Shown piece by piece: positions 56,280 to 64,000 of a DNA stretch of 64,000 bases (its first letter is position 1; every line of letters starts with the position of its first letter). The position numbers were made by a program, and so were the translations under genes. The notes beneath the pieces were generated by a model that did no database searches, was not told the DNA's origin, and was given only the letters and a program-made list of their open reading frames with translations. Source of the stretch: Candidatus Methanoperedens nitratireducens (lineage in GTDB: Archaea > Halobacteriota > Methanosarcinia > Methanosarcinales > Methanoperedenaceae). The DNA lies in the NCBI RefSeq assembly GCF_000685155.1, contig NZ_JMIY01000001.1, forward strand, positions 242,393 through 306,392. The letters are read 5' to 3'.

Positions 56280-56326
56280 GAGAAGTAATCTCCAATGGAG
56301 CGGATATTTCTATAAAATTTGAGTTA

Positions 56327-56401
56327 TGGGCCCGACCGGATTTGAACCGGTGACCGCCCGGTTATGAGCCGGGCGCTCTAACCTGACTAAGCTACGGGCC
56401 C
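56327..56401 (-). tRNA. tRNA-Met (CAT)
   Basis: A 75-base cloverleaf: acceptor GGGCCCG, anticodon loop CTCATAA giving CAT, T-arm ACCGG-TTCAAAT-CCGGT, discriminator A. Elongator Met is the best fit; a tRNA-Ile2 with modified C34 cannot be excluded. No intron. Confidence 0.9.
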
Positions 56402-56429
56402 AAAGATCATGCGACGATCATAACTCAGA

Positions 56430-56502
56430 CGCCGCCAACAGGGCTCGAACCTGTGACATCCTGGTTAACAGCCAGGCACTCTACCATCTGAGTTATGGCG
56501 GC
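56430..56502 (-). tRNA. tRNA-Asn (GTT)
   Basis: A 73-base cloverleaf: acceptor GCCGCCA, anticodon loop CTGTTAA giving GTT, T-arm ACAGG-TTCGAGC-CCTGT, discriminator G. Same strand as tRNA-Met, 28 bases away, so probably one transcript. Confidence 0.95.
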
Positions 56503-56574
56503 TCTTTAATCGAGGACATTCTTAAAAGACATTATTTAACTTAAGCCTTTTGTTGATGCCGTTAAGAAAACAAT

Positions 56575-56883
56575 TTACATCCGCAGCATTATTAGCAGCA
56601 TTTTGAATTTGTGATCAGCTCTGATAGCATGGGGCACATTGGAGGGCATTATTATTAGCTGATCAGCCTTAAGGTTATGCTCTACACCATCAATAATAAA
56701 GCACCCTTCTCCGTCGATCACTAATGCCAGAGCATCAAAAGGTGCAGAATGCTCGCTCAACCCCTGCCCTGCATCAAAGGCAAATAATGTTATGGTGCCT
56801 GCGGGGTTTTGTTTCAGTGTCTTACTGACTACTGATCCTGGACTGTATTCTATATAATCTCTTAAAACTATGGGTTCAACCAT
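56575..56883 (-). CDS. Cupin-domain protein
   Basis: A 102-residue single cupin: GLSEHSAPFDALALVIDGEG near residues 40-59 and LIIMPSNVPHAIRA near 76-89, with the usual metal-binding His and Glu partly kept. Function not predictable; it could bind a small effector. Confidence 0.8.
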   Translation of the reverse strand: MVEPIVLRDYIEYSPGSVVSKTLKQNPAGTITLFAFDAGQGLSEHSAPFDALALVIDGEGCFIIDGVEHNLKADQLIIMPSNVPHAIRADHKFKMLLIMLRM

Positions 56884-56931
56884 ATGGATCTATATACTAA
56901 ATTAATAATCGATTATTAATAATCTTTGATA

Positions 56932-57399
<468 letters not shown>

Positions 57400-57465
57400 T
57401 TACCTGAGAAGCACCTGGCATATATTAATTGATCGAATGCCTGTACTTCCATAAACGTTATACTG

Positions 57466-58500
57466 CTATCTCTGGCTTAATATCGTAATTTTATCCCCTT
57501 TCTTTAGCATGAAATGCTGACCCGATATTTCCAGTGTCTTGATGATCGTGTCATTGACGATGCGAATGATATCTGCGTCATTGAACTTGTGATATATCCT
57601 AATCTCATTATTGTCTTGCTCGATTCTATGGATTAACCCATTCGTATTACATATCTTTTCTATAAACCTGATAATATCCTTGTAATCGGTGTTTTCAACA
57701 GATACACCATATATGATCGAGATCAGGTTGTTAAGTTGGTCAGAAAAATCCCTGGACATTAGGAGTTGATGGAAGATATCCCTGCTTATGATGATATCTT
57801 CGTAATTATCAGCCTTCAGGATATTGACCGCATTCCTCCAGAACTGGATATTGTTTTGAATCTCATCAAAAAGCGTCTGATTGTACCCGAAATGGTTTAC
57901 GACTGATCTGTATGCCTCTTCTTCGTTGCTGCATTGTTCATAATCAATTATGATCAGGTTTGGTGATTCGATCACCCTCTTAGTCTTCAATCTAAGGGGA
58001 TGATGGGCAAGCAGGCATGAGTAATTAACGACCGTGCCTCTTAGGTGATCAGAATCTTCTGCCTCGAAAGTGATACGGATACTCTTGGAATCAGGACTTA
58101 CATCTATATGCTGGCTGATCTGGTATCCGAATATATCGCCATGTGTATTGACCATCTTGACATAGTCATTGATAGAGAGGCTATCCAGTCCAAGCAGTCT
58201 TGTATATTTTTCCATTATGACCCTGAATATACCCAGAGGGGGCACGCCCAGGTTTATTCTAAGCAGCCATTTGATCAGCGGGACAGGTACGAGTGTTGCT
58301 ATCCTGTTTTCGATGATCTGGTTCCTGAGAATAATCAACTTTTTCTGGTCACCTGTTATCTTGTTCAGATTGATTCTCTGTCTGTGTTCATCAATCAGTT
58401 GTCTCAGGGCCAGACTAAGATTATTTCCGTTTGCGTCTAAAAAAGGTTTTAAAGCATCAAGGTCACTCTTATCTATAGAGATGGTTCTGCGAACTTTCAT
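57466..58500 (-). CDS. Unknown protein with N-terminal ribbon-helix-helix
   Basis: A 344-residue protein. The first 45 residues (MKVRRTISIDKSDLDALKPFL...NLSLALRQLIDEHR) look like a ribbon-helix-helix DNA-binding unit. The rest is a large helical/beta region of unknown fold with GYQISQHIDVSPDSKSIRITFEAEDS near residues 124-149. It may be a transcription regulator with a sensory domain resembling those of Methanosarcinales proteins. Not assigned to a family. Confidence 0.55.
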   Translation of the reverse strand: MKVRRTISIDKSDLDALKPFLDANGNNLSLALRQLIDEHRQRINLNKITGDQKKLIILRNQIIENRIATLVPVPLIKWLLRINLGVPPLGIFRVIMEKYTRLLGLDSLSINDYVKMVNTHGDIFGYQISQHIDVSPDSKSIRITFEAEDSDHLRGTVVNYSCLLAHHPLRLKTKRVIESPNLIIIDYEQCSNEEEAYRSVVNHFGYNQTLFDEIQNNIQFWRNAVNILKADNYEDIIISRDIFHQLLMSRDFSDQLNNLISIIYGVSVENTDYKDIIRFIEKICNTNGLIHRIEQDNNEIRIYHKFNDADIIRIVNDTIIKTLEISGQHFMLKKGDKITILSQR

Positions 58501-58613
58501 GAATCTTCCTTGGAATCCAATCCATCATCGGCTTATATCCGTCCACTATAATTGCTATAAGACTTAAAGGTAATTCTGAACTTTTATAACGCATTTTATA
58601 ATTTTAAATAGTT

Positions 58614-60899
58614 TTACCCCTTATACTCCCCGCTCACCACTTCCTTTATCCTGTCCGCTGTTTTTGGCCCGACAAGTTCAACTTCCATCAGCTCTTCGCG
58701 GGATGCTCTCATGACACTCTCTATACTCCCGAAATGCCTGAGCAGATTCTTAGCCACCACAGGCCCGATCTCAGGCATGGATGAGATCACATACTCCTGC
58801 TGTTCCTTGAGTGTAAGGGCAGTTCTCTTTCCATGAAGGTTTATCTCCTTTTTAGTATCACCCTGCTCTCTTTTGGCTATTGTGCTGATCAATGCCGCAG
58901 TATCCTCCTCGTTCCTGCTGAATATTATTGGCACCCCAAAATCAATAGCTATGGAAGTGAGAACACCGCGGATGGAGTTTGGATTAACCTGCCTTGCCGT
59001 GTATAGCCCTTCTCCTTCTATTATAAGGAGAGGGCGCTCAAATGTGCGCACAAGATCTCCTATCTGGCCGAACAGGTCTCTCCCGTCCATGAGCGTGCTC
59101 AGGAAATCCTCCACTGTCTTTCTCTCTATGCCCACCCGGTCGCTTACAACGTAATCCCCGACCTCAAGCGTCCTCAATACTATATCCAGCCCGAGTTTTT
59201 CAAGGGCCTGCGCAACGTGAGAGCGGATTTCCCTCTGATCAATAAAGACCCTGGGAGCGACTTTATCAGGTTTTTGTTCCTGTATATTCTCATGGATTTC
59301 CTGTTCCGGGAAATCAGGTAACTTTTTTTGCTGCCGATTTATTTCCTCTTTTGTTTTTGGCTGGATCTCAAGCTCATCATTGAGGTTTTTCATTGTTCTT
59401 AACATGCTCTTTTCTTTCCTGTTGCTGCTCCAGTGGTATGCCTCATCCTTTGATCCTTTTGCCATGAGGATTACCACGCGTCCGGCATGTTTTCTTCCTG
59501 TCCTTCCTTTTCGCTGTATACTTCTAATCTCTGATGGGATGGGTTCAAAAAACAGCACAAGGTCGGTTGCCGGGATATCCAGCCCCTCTTCGGCCACAGA
59601 TGTAGCGACAAGGGTATTATACTCACCGTCCTTGAACTTTTGAATGATCTCTACCTGCTGCTTCTGGGTCAGACCAGTATCCCTGTATTTACTTGCCTGT
59701 CCCACAAACCTGATCGGCCTTATGCCTGCCACCTCTTTAAGAGAGTCTGCAACAAGTTCGGCCGTATCCCTGTAGTTGGTAAAAATGATTATCCGTGACT
59801 GCGGAGCCTCAAGTATCTGTTTTCCAACTATCTCTTTCACAGCATTCAGTTTAGGGTTGTTGCTATCACATCCTGCAAGATGATGCACTGCCTTGCGGAT
59901 GCTCAGATCCTCCATGAGGCGCCTGGCTGCTTTACTTCCATTCTTTGATCTCGCCTCGTTCTCAAGTCGCTCAAAATATCTGGATAACGCAGACACACCC
60001 TGGGTTTCAGCTATCTCAATGGCATGGCTGATCTTGAATATTTCAGCAAGCAGGGATATCCCTTTGTATATCTTTTGATCCGGGAATGAACTGAGCTGCG
60101 ACTGCATCCGCGCCTGCAGATCAAGCATATCCATCTTTGATAATTTTTTCTGATAGGGTGAGATAAAACCGAGCTCGCATAGTTTATTTAATCTATCGGA
60201 CAGAACATCATCCATCAACTGTTTTAATCCCTTTATCTCTACAGGAATAGATACATATCTCCACTCTATGTCCTTATCGAAGATATATGGTCTGACATCA
60301 GGATCAGAATCTGTCCTCATCTCAACTGATTTGATATGAAGGTTTGCGCATACCTCCTGTATCTTCTCATGGTCGCTTCCAGGGCTTGCTGTTATTCCCA
60401 GTACAAGCAGATCTGGATTCTGCTGTGCATACTTCTCTGCTATGTACACGTATGAGTAATTCCCTGCCGCCCTGTGTGCCTCATCAAAGATTATACATGA
60501 TACACCTCTAAGGTCTATTCTTTTTCCAAGGAGATCGTTCTCTATCACCTGGGGGGTCGAGACTACAACCCTGGCGCCCTCCCACATTGATACGCGCTTC
60601 TGGGAGGGTGTGCTGCCTGTGAATAGCACAATCGATTCAGGCGATATATTAAGGACGTTCCTGAAAAAAGCAGCATGCTGTTCAACAAGAGGTCTTGTGG
60701 GAGAGAGGATAAGAACCTTCCCCTTCGGGAGGCGTGAGACCATAACAAGCAGGGCGACTACTGTTTTCCCAAGACCTGTTGGAAGTACTATGAGCGTTGA
60801 TTTTTTAAGGGCCTCTCCTGCAAGAGAAAGCTGATATAACCTCTGCTCGACAGTATTCGATTTTACAAGAGGGTGATTAATATATTCCACATCACTCAT
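58614..60899 (-). CDS. hef: Hef helicase-nuclease (XPF family)
   Basis: A 761-residue protein for repair of stalled forks. SF2 helicase: Walker A PTGLGKT at 40-46, DEAH at 139-142, SPG region and RKGRTGRKHAG near 465. Then the XPF-type nuclease with ERKTVEDFL near 590, and the C-terminal tandem HhH domain (MPEIGPVVAKNLLRHFGSIESV). Full-length fused form, as in Euryarchaeota. Confidence 0.94.
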   Translation of the reverse strand: MSDVEYINHPLVKSNTVEQRLYQLSLAGEALKKSTLIVLPTGLGKTVVALLVMVSRLPKGKVLILSPTRPLVEQHAAFFRNVLNISPESIVLFTGSTPSQKRVSMWEGARVVVSTPQVIENDLLGKRIDLRGVSCIIFDEAHRAAGNYSYVYIAEKYAQQNPDLLVLGITASPGSDHEKIQEVCANLHIKSVEMRTDSDPDVRPYIFDKDIEWRYVSIPVEIKGLKQLMDDVLSDRLNKLCELGFISPYQKKLSKMDMLDLQARMQSQLSSFPDQKIYKGISLLAEIFKISHAIEIAETQGVSALSRYFERLENEARSKNGSKAARRLMEDLSIRKAVHHLAGCDSNNPKLNAVKEIVGKQILEAPQSRIIIFTNYRDTAELVADSLKEVAGIRPIRFVGQASKYRDTGLTQKQQVEIIQKFKDGEYNTLVATSVAEEGLDIPATDLVLFFEPIPSEIRSIQRKGRTGRKHAGRVVILMAKGSKDEAYHWSSNRKEKSMLRTMKNLNDELEIQPKTKEEINRQQKKLPDFPEQEIHENIQEQKPDKVAPRVFIDQREIRSHVAQALEKLGLDIVLRTLEVGDYVVSDRVGIERKTVEDFLSTLMDGRDLFGQIGDLVRTFERPLLIIEGEGLYTARQVNPNSIRGVLTSIAIDFGVPIIFSRNEEDTAALISTIAKREQGDTKKEINLHGKRTALTLKEQQEYVISSMPEIGPVVAKNLLRHFGSIESVMRASREELMEVELVGPKTADRIKEVVSGEYKG

Positions 60900-60988
60900 C
60901 CGATGAATAATATCTTTTAGGGTTATATATCTAATGTGAGCAGGGTGAAAGTGTAGCAGGAAGATTAAGTGAGCTAATCAGCATAGTA

Positions 60989-61477
60989 TCATAGGATCTC
61001 GCTCTTATCCGTCTTTACCCCGCTTCTTACGCTCACAGCCATGCCTTTTTTGAACGCCAGCATCTCAAGAGCGCAGAGCATGGCCTTTCCCGTGGCTAAT
61101 AGAACATCGCTTTCATCTACAACCAGTACCTCCTGTCCTGCCCTGATATCAGGATCTACAGCCACGACATGTCTGGCAAAAGCATTCTTGCCCTTTGCCA
61201 CAAACGGCGCTGCCTCTCTGTTAACCACGACCCTGTGCCCAGGAGATTTGATGAATTCATGAAGCTTTCCTGCCCCGGTAATACTCAGGATCAGTATGCC
61301 GTCCTGCGCCCTTATAGTTGCAAGGCGGTTATTATCAAGCAGGATTGAGCGAACCCTCCCGGTCGTAGAGAACTGGAATTCCACGCTATCAGGGAAGAGG
61401 GCTTCACCTGCGCCTCTTCCGAACTGGTAATCTGCTATGGTTCTTATGCGTTTTAGATGAGAGCTTATATGGGACAT
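60989..61477 (-). CDS. PUA-domain RNA-binding protein
   Basis: A 162-residue protein: a short N-terminal helical region, then a PUA domain (GHRVVVNREAAPFVAKGKNAFARHV near residues 80-104 and GQEVLVVDESDVLLATGKAMLCALEM near 113-138). Such proteins are related to the PUA end of archaeosine tRNA-guanine transglycosylase, so tRNA binding is likely. A 59-base piece of this gene (61282-61340) is duplicated at 61758-61816. Confidence 0.8.
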   Translation of the reverse strand: MSHISSHLKRIRTIADYQFGRGAGEALFPDSVEFQFSTTGRVRSILLDNNRLATIRAQDGILILSITGAGKLHEFIKSPGHRVVVNREAAPFVAKGKNAFARHVVAVDPDIRAGQEVLVVDESDVLLATGKAMLCALEMLAFKKGMAVSVRSGVKTDKSEIL

Positions 61478-61757
61478 TTTTATCTGGAATCTTTCTCTTA
61501 TTCTATTACTAAGCCTTATACATTCTTGACTATGCTTTTATAGTCAAGTTCTCAAATACTCGTAAATGATAAGGACCCTGATCTATAACGATAACCAGCT
61601 TACTTGCTTTTTATTATTCTTTCAAGCATCGTACCTAATAAAACCTCTGAAAATGTTCGGTTTTGACCGAATGTCACTATTCTAAAAAACTTCTTAGGAC
61701 CGGATCACTAACCATATATCTGGGTAAAACGATCAAGGTTGTTCTGGATAATTTAAA

Positions 61758-61816
61758 TACTCAGGATCAGTATGCTGTCCTGCGCCCTTATAGTTGCAAG
61801 GCGGTTATTATCAAGC
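61758..61816 (-). pseudogene. Duplicated fragment of the upstream PUA gene
   Basis: Matches 61282-61340 with a single C/T difference that I can see. It covers about 20 codons of the PUA gene. It sits beside dispersed repeat copy C and the group II intron, so the region has been rearranged. Not a functional gene. Confidence 0.75.
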
Positions 61817-61820
61817 TCTG

Positions 61821-61914
61821 CTTTGCGATCTTTGCGCCCTGGTATGAAAAAGTTCAATATATATCGCATCTTAGACTCGGATGTGGTTGAGCTAATATAA
61901 ACAACTAACTGGTA
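61821..61914 (+). repeat. Dispersed repeat, copy C, cut by a group II intron
   Basis: Shares GGTATGAAAAAGTTCAATA, ATCGCATCTTAGA and GTGGTTGAGCTAATATAAA with copies A and B. Homology stops abruptly at ACTGGTA (61908-61914), where the intron's 3' end begins. The phased half-site array expected after this point is missing, and presumably lies beyond the intron to the right. Confidence 0.7.
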
Positions 61915-63936
61915 GGTAGAGTAAAAGAGAGGTCTTTCAACCTCCCTCTCCTCATCAAACTGCACGAACGGATTTCCCGTATGCAGCTTTCGTTTGGCTT
62001 TTCCCTTTGCAGGAGACGGATTCATTCAATAATGAAGAAAGAGTAACCAATCCCATTTTAGCCAATTCAGTTTCAGGAAGTGTATACAGAATAGTATTCC
62101 AGGTACGTCTTTTCGCTTTAAAGCTCCTCAAGCGTCCTCTTATATAGCCATCAAGTTCAGCGTACAATGTTTTTACTGTGCCATCCTTGAAATAGTTCCC
62201 CCATCCACGAATTACGGGATTGATGCGGCGAATTACCGTTTCAAGGTTTATAGGCTGCTGCCGTCTTGTCCTTCGTTTGATCTCTTCCTTGAACTTCTTC
62301 TTTGCTTTATCCTTTGGGCTTCTCCAGCGTCCATTGAAACGGAAGCCGAGAAACTCAACGCCTTTACTTTTTGCAGCAACGATTTTTGTCTTTTCAGGAC
62401 TGAGTTTTAACTTCAGTTCTCCCTCTAGAATCTCTGTTGCTCGTTTCAACGCATCCTGTGCATCTGATAAGAACTTGCAGAAAATAACGATGTCATCAGC
62501 ATATCTAAGGAGCAGAAATCCTTGCTCACCCATTCTTCTGTCAAAGTGATTTAGATAAATATTCGACAGCAGTGGACTTAAGTTTCCACCTTGGGGAGTG
62601 CCTTCTATGCTCTCCTCAAATACACCTTCATTCATTACTCCGCTTTTCAGAAATGATTCTATCAGGGCAAGTACTCTTCCATCTGCAATCTTTTCACATA
62701 CAAGATCCATCATTATCTGATGGTCAACATGGTCGAAGAATCCCACGATATCGGCATCCACTGCCCAGCGATAATCTTTTCTAATAAAAGCTTCCGCTTT
62801 TCTGACAGCGGCATGGGCATCGGTGTTAGGTCGATATCCATGGCTCTGTGGCAAGAATATTTCTTCAAATATTGGTTCAAGTATGATCTTTAGCGCTTGT
62901 TGAACTACTCTGTCTCTTACTGTGGGTATCCCAAGCTGTCTCATTTTGCCGTTATCTTTTGGGATAAGTACCCTTTTGACTGGCTCTGGTTCATAGCGAT
63001 TCTCTTTCAGTAATCTCTGTATTTCAGCTAAGTTCTGTTGCAAATTCTGTTCAAATTGTTCAATGGTTACACCATCTATGCCAGCACTTCCTTTGTTCGC
63101 TCTTACACTTTCCCAAGCTTTTACAAGGTTCTCTTGTTCCCAGACTTTATGTATCAGAGCAAATTCCTTGAATTTATCATGGTATTGTTGATTCCACTTT
63201 TTCACTATTTCCTCCATCGGTTTTGGTTTGCAGCAGTTGTTCCACTATCTTCACATACTGTCACCAGAGAGCGTTTTATTGCCGTTTTGGCTGTGCTTAC
63301 CTTTCTGGTATCTTCTTTTAATCCGATTGGTGTTATCGTGCTGTTCACCTCATTCTCTATCCAAACCAGAACCCCTTCACTGGGTCATGTTTTGTCCTCA
63401 TACAGTCGCCTCCTGTACCCTGCGGGACAGGTTCTGTGTGTCATTGGTCTGACCTTCATTGTTACTATGAGTTCGTCCGACTTCTCATACCGCATTGGTC
63501 TGGCTTTCCCATCAGGTTATACCTCGCCTACCTCGTATCTTTTCCACTGATTCCATTGACCCAGAAACGTGTAGGGTTTGTTTCCAGTTTCAAGGAGGAC
63601 GTTATGAGACCTCCCTCGGTCACACAAGAGAGCGTTCTCAGCCCTCCCTACCGTAACCACCCCAGCGTTCACAATTCTGCTCAAGCTTCCATCAATTCGA
63701 GGGATGTCGCATCGCGCTGAGGCCACCTTCGGTTCACATATTGTTTAGGGCTGTGGTTGACGATATTAGGTTACTCCGCACAATATCTCACGATATCGCA
63801 CTATCCTTTCTCTTCATTCGGGAGCAGACCCGAATGGGGGGATTTTAACCCTGCGGACACCAATGTTATTGCTCACGCCGTAACATTCTCTTCAAATGTC
63901 CTGTTGTTATACTTTCTTTCTTGTGCTTCGAGGCAC
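61915..63936 (-). mobile_element. Group II intron with maturase
   Basis: Read on the minus strand, it starts near GTGCCTCGAAGCAC (63936; the 5' end is an estimate), carries ribozyme domains I-III in 63936-63218, the reverse-transcriptase gene, then a domain V hairpin (about 61988-61955, GCTGCATACGG-GAAA-TCCG...) overlapping the end of the gene, and a domain VI hairpin (GGGAGGT...ACCTCTC, about 61950-61925). The 3' boundary at about 61915 is set by loss of homology to repeat copies A and B. Confidence 0.75.
61955..63217 (-). CDS. ltrA: Group II intron reverse transcriptase/maturase
   Basis: A 420-residue protein. RT domains: NKGSAGIDGVTIEQFE, KDNGKMRQLGIPTVRDRVVQQAL, DADIVGFFDHVDH, EGTPQGGNLSPLLSNIYL and the catalytic RYADDIVIF. 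The maturase X domain follows (NPVIRGWGNYF near residues 335-345). No HNH endonuclease domain, so it is the endonuclease-free type. The final residues (KSQTKAAYGKSVRAV) overlap ribozyme domain V. Confidence 0.93.
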   Translation of the reverse strand: MEEIVKKWNQQYHDKFKEFALIHKVWEQENLVKAWESVRANKGSAGIDGVTIEQFEQNLQQNLAEIQRLLKENRYEPEPVKRVLIPKDNGKMRQLGIPTVRDRVVQQALKIILEPIFEEIFLPQSHGYRPNTDAHAAVRKAEAFIRKDYRWAVDADIVGFFDHVDHQIMMDLVCEKIADGRVLALIESFLKSGVMNEGVFEESIEGTPQGGNLSPLLSNIYLNHFDRRMGEQGFLLLRYADDIVIFCKFLSDAQDALKRATEILEGELKLKLSPEKTKIVAAKSKGVEFLGFRFNGRWRSPKDKAKKKFKEEIKRRTRRQQPINLETVIRRINPVIRGWGNYFKDGTVKTLYAELDGYIRGRLRSFKAKRRTWNTILYTLPETELAKMGLVTLSSLLNESVSCKGKSQTKAAYGKSVRAV

Positions 63937-64000
63937 GCTCGAATAAGAAAGAGCGGTTTCCCGCCCTTCCTCTTCTAAGAACGGTACATGCGACTTTCAC
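63937..64000 (-). mobile_element. Domains V (part) and VI of a second group II intron at the window edge
   Basis: On the minus strand the edge reads GTGAAAGTCGCATGTACCGTTC, which is the GNRA loop and 3' strand of a domain V, then a hairpin (AAGGGCGG-GAAA-CCGCTCTTT) that fits domain VI, and TTATTCGAG as a 3' end. It directly precedes the 5' end of the maturase intron, so two introns are tandem or nested. The remainder lies outside the window. Confidence 0.55.

Noticed and set aside
63038..63550. 170-codon plus-strand frame over the group II intron
   Set aside because: Antisense to the maturase start and to the ribozyme domains; no family resemblance.

Overview
The window looks like a chromosomal segment of a methanogen-related euryarchaeon, most plausibly Methanosarcinia or an ANME-2/Methanoperedens-type relative. 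Evidence: archaeal EF-2, Hel308, Hef, archaeal-type riboflavin synthase, four-subunit 2-oxoacid:ferredoxin oxidoreductase, an intron-bearing tRNA-Trp whose intron carries a C/D box guide RNA, archaeal TATA-like promoters, and a homologue of methanogenesis marker protein 11 paired with an indolepyruvate-oxidoreductase-like gene. The lineage is inferred; no marker here fixes it to genus.

Layout. 1-1.2 kb: an unknown gene cut by the left edge and a small fragment. 1.2-5.3 kb: flavodoxin, PEBP protein and the korDABC operon (minus strand). 5.4-5.9 kb: a non-coding element with inverted-repeat ends and a run of small hairpins. 5.9-12.5 kb: a type I effector operon cas8-cas7-cas5-[HEPN-like gene]-cas3, with no cas1, cas2, cas4 or cas6 in the window. 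12.5-13.8 kb: an MNT/HEPN toxin-antitoxin pair between 34-bp direct repeats. 14.06-18.3 kb: a CRISPR array of 64 repeats and 63 spacers. 18.35-18.5 kb: copy A of a dispersed repeat that also occurs inverted at 30.5 kb and cut by a group II intron at 61.9 kb.

18.7-30.4 kb: hel308, a cis-prenyltransferase, two small heat-shock proteins, a Met-rich exported protein, a P-type ATPase, argH, tRNA-Trp, tRNA-Ile and an ACR3 arsenite exporter. 30.8-32.2 kb: A+T-rich membrane proteins of unknown function. 32.6-45.6 kb: UbiA-family prenyltransferase, EF-2, MidA-like methyltransferase, rhomboid/malic enzyme/DUF166 operon, CBS protein, a bacterial-looking oxidoreductase plus truncated GH15 gene, MsrA, PfkB kinase, a deleted SRPBCC gene and an FAD oxidoreductase. 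45.7-58.5 kb: RNase Z, threonine synthase with a ubiquitin-like protein, cell-envelope genes (PAP2, glycosyltransferase, exported Lon-like protease), the mmp11/iorA-like pair, small stress proteins, tRNA-Met, tRNA-Asn and riboflavin synthase. 58.6-64 kb: hef, a PUA protein, a duplicated scrap of that gene, and a group II intron that abuts domains V-VI of a second intron at the right edge.

The best candidates for something undescribed are the hairpin array at 5.45-5.80 kb, the dispersed repeat with helically phased ACGAAC/GTTCGT half-sites, and the HEPN-like gene embedded in the cas operon.
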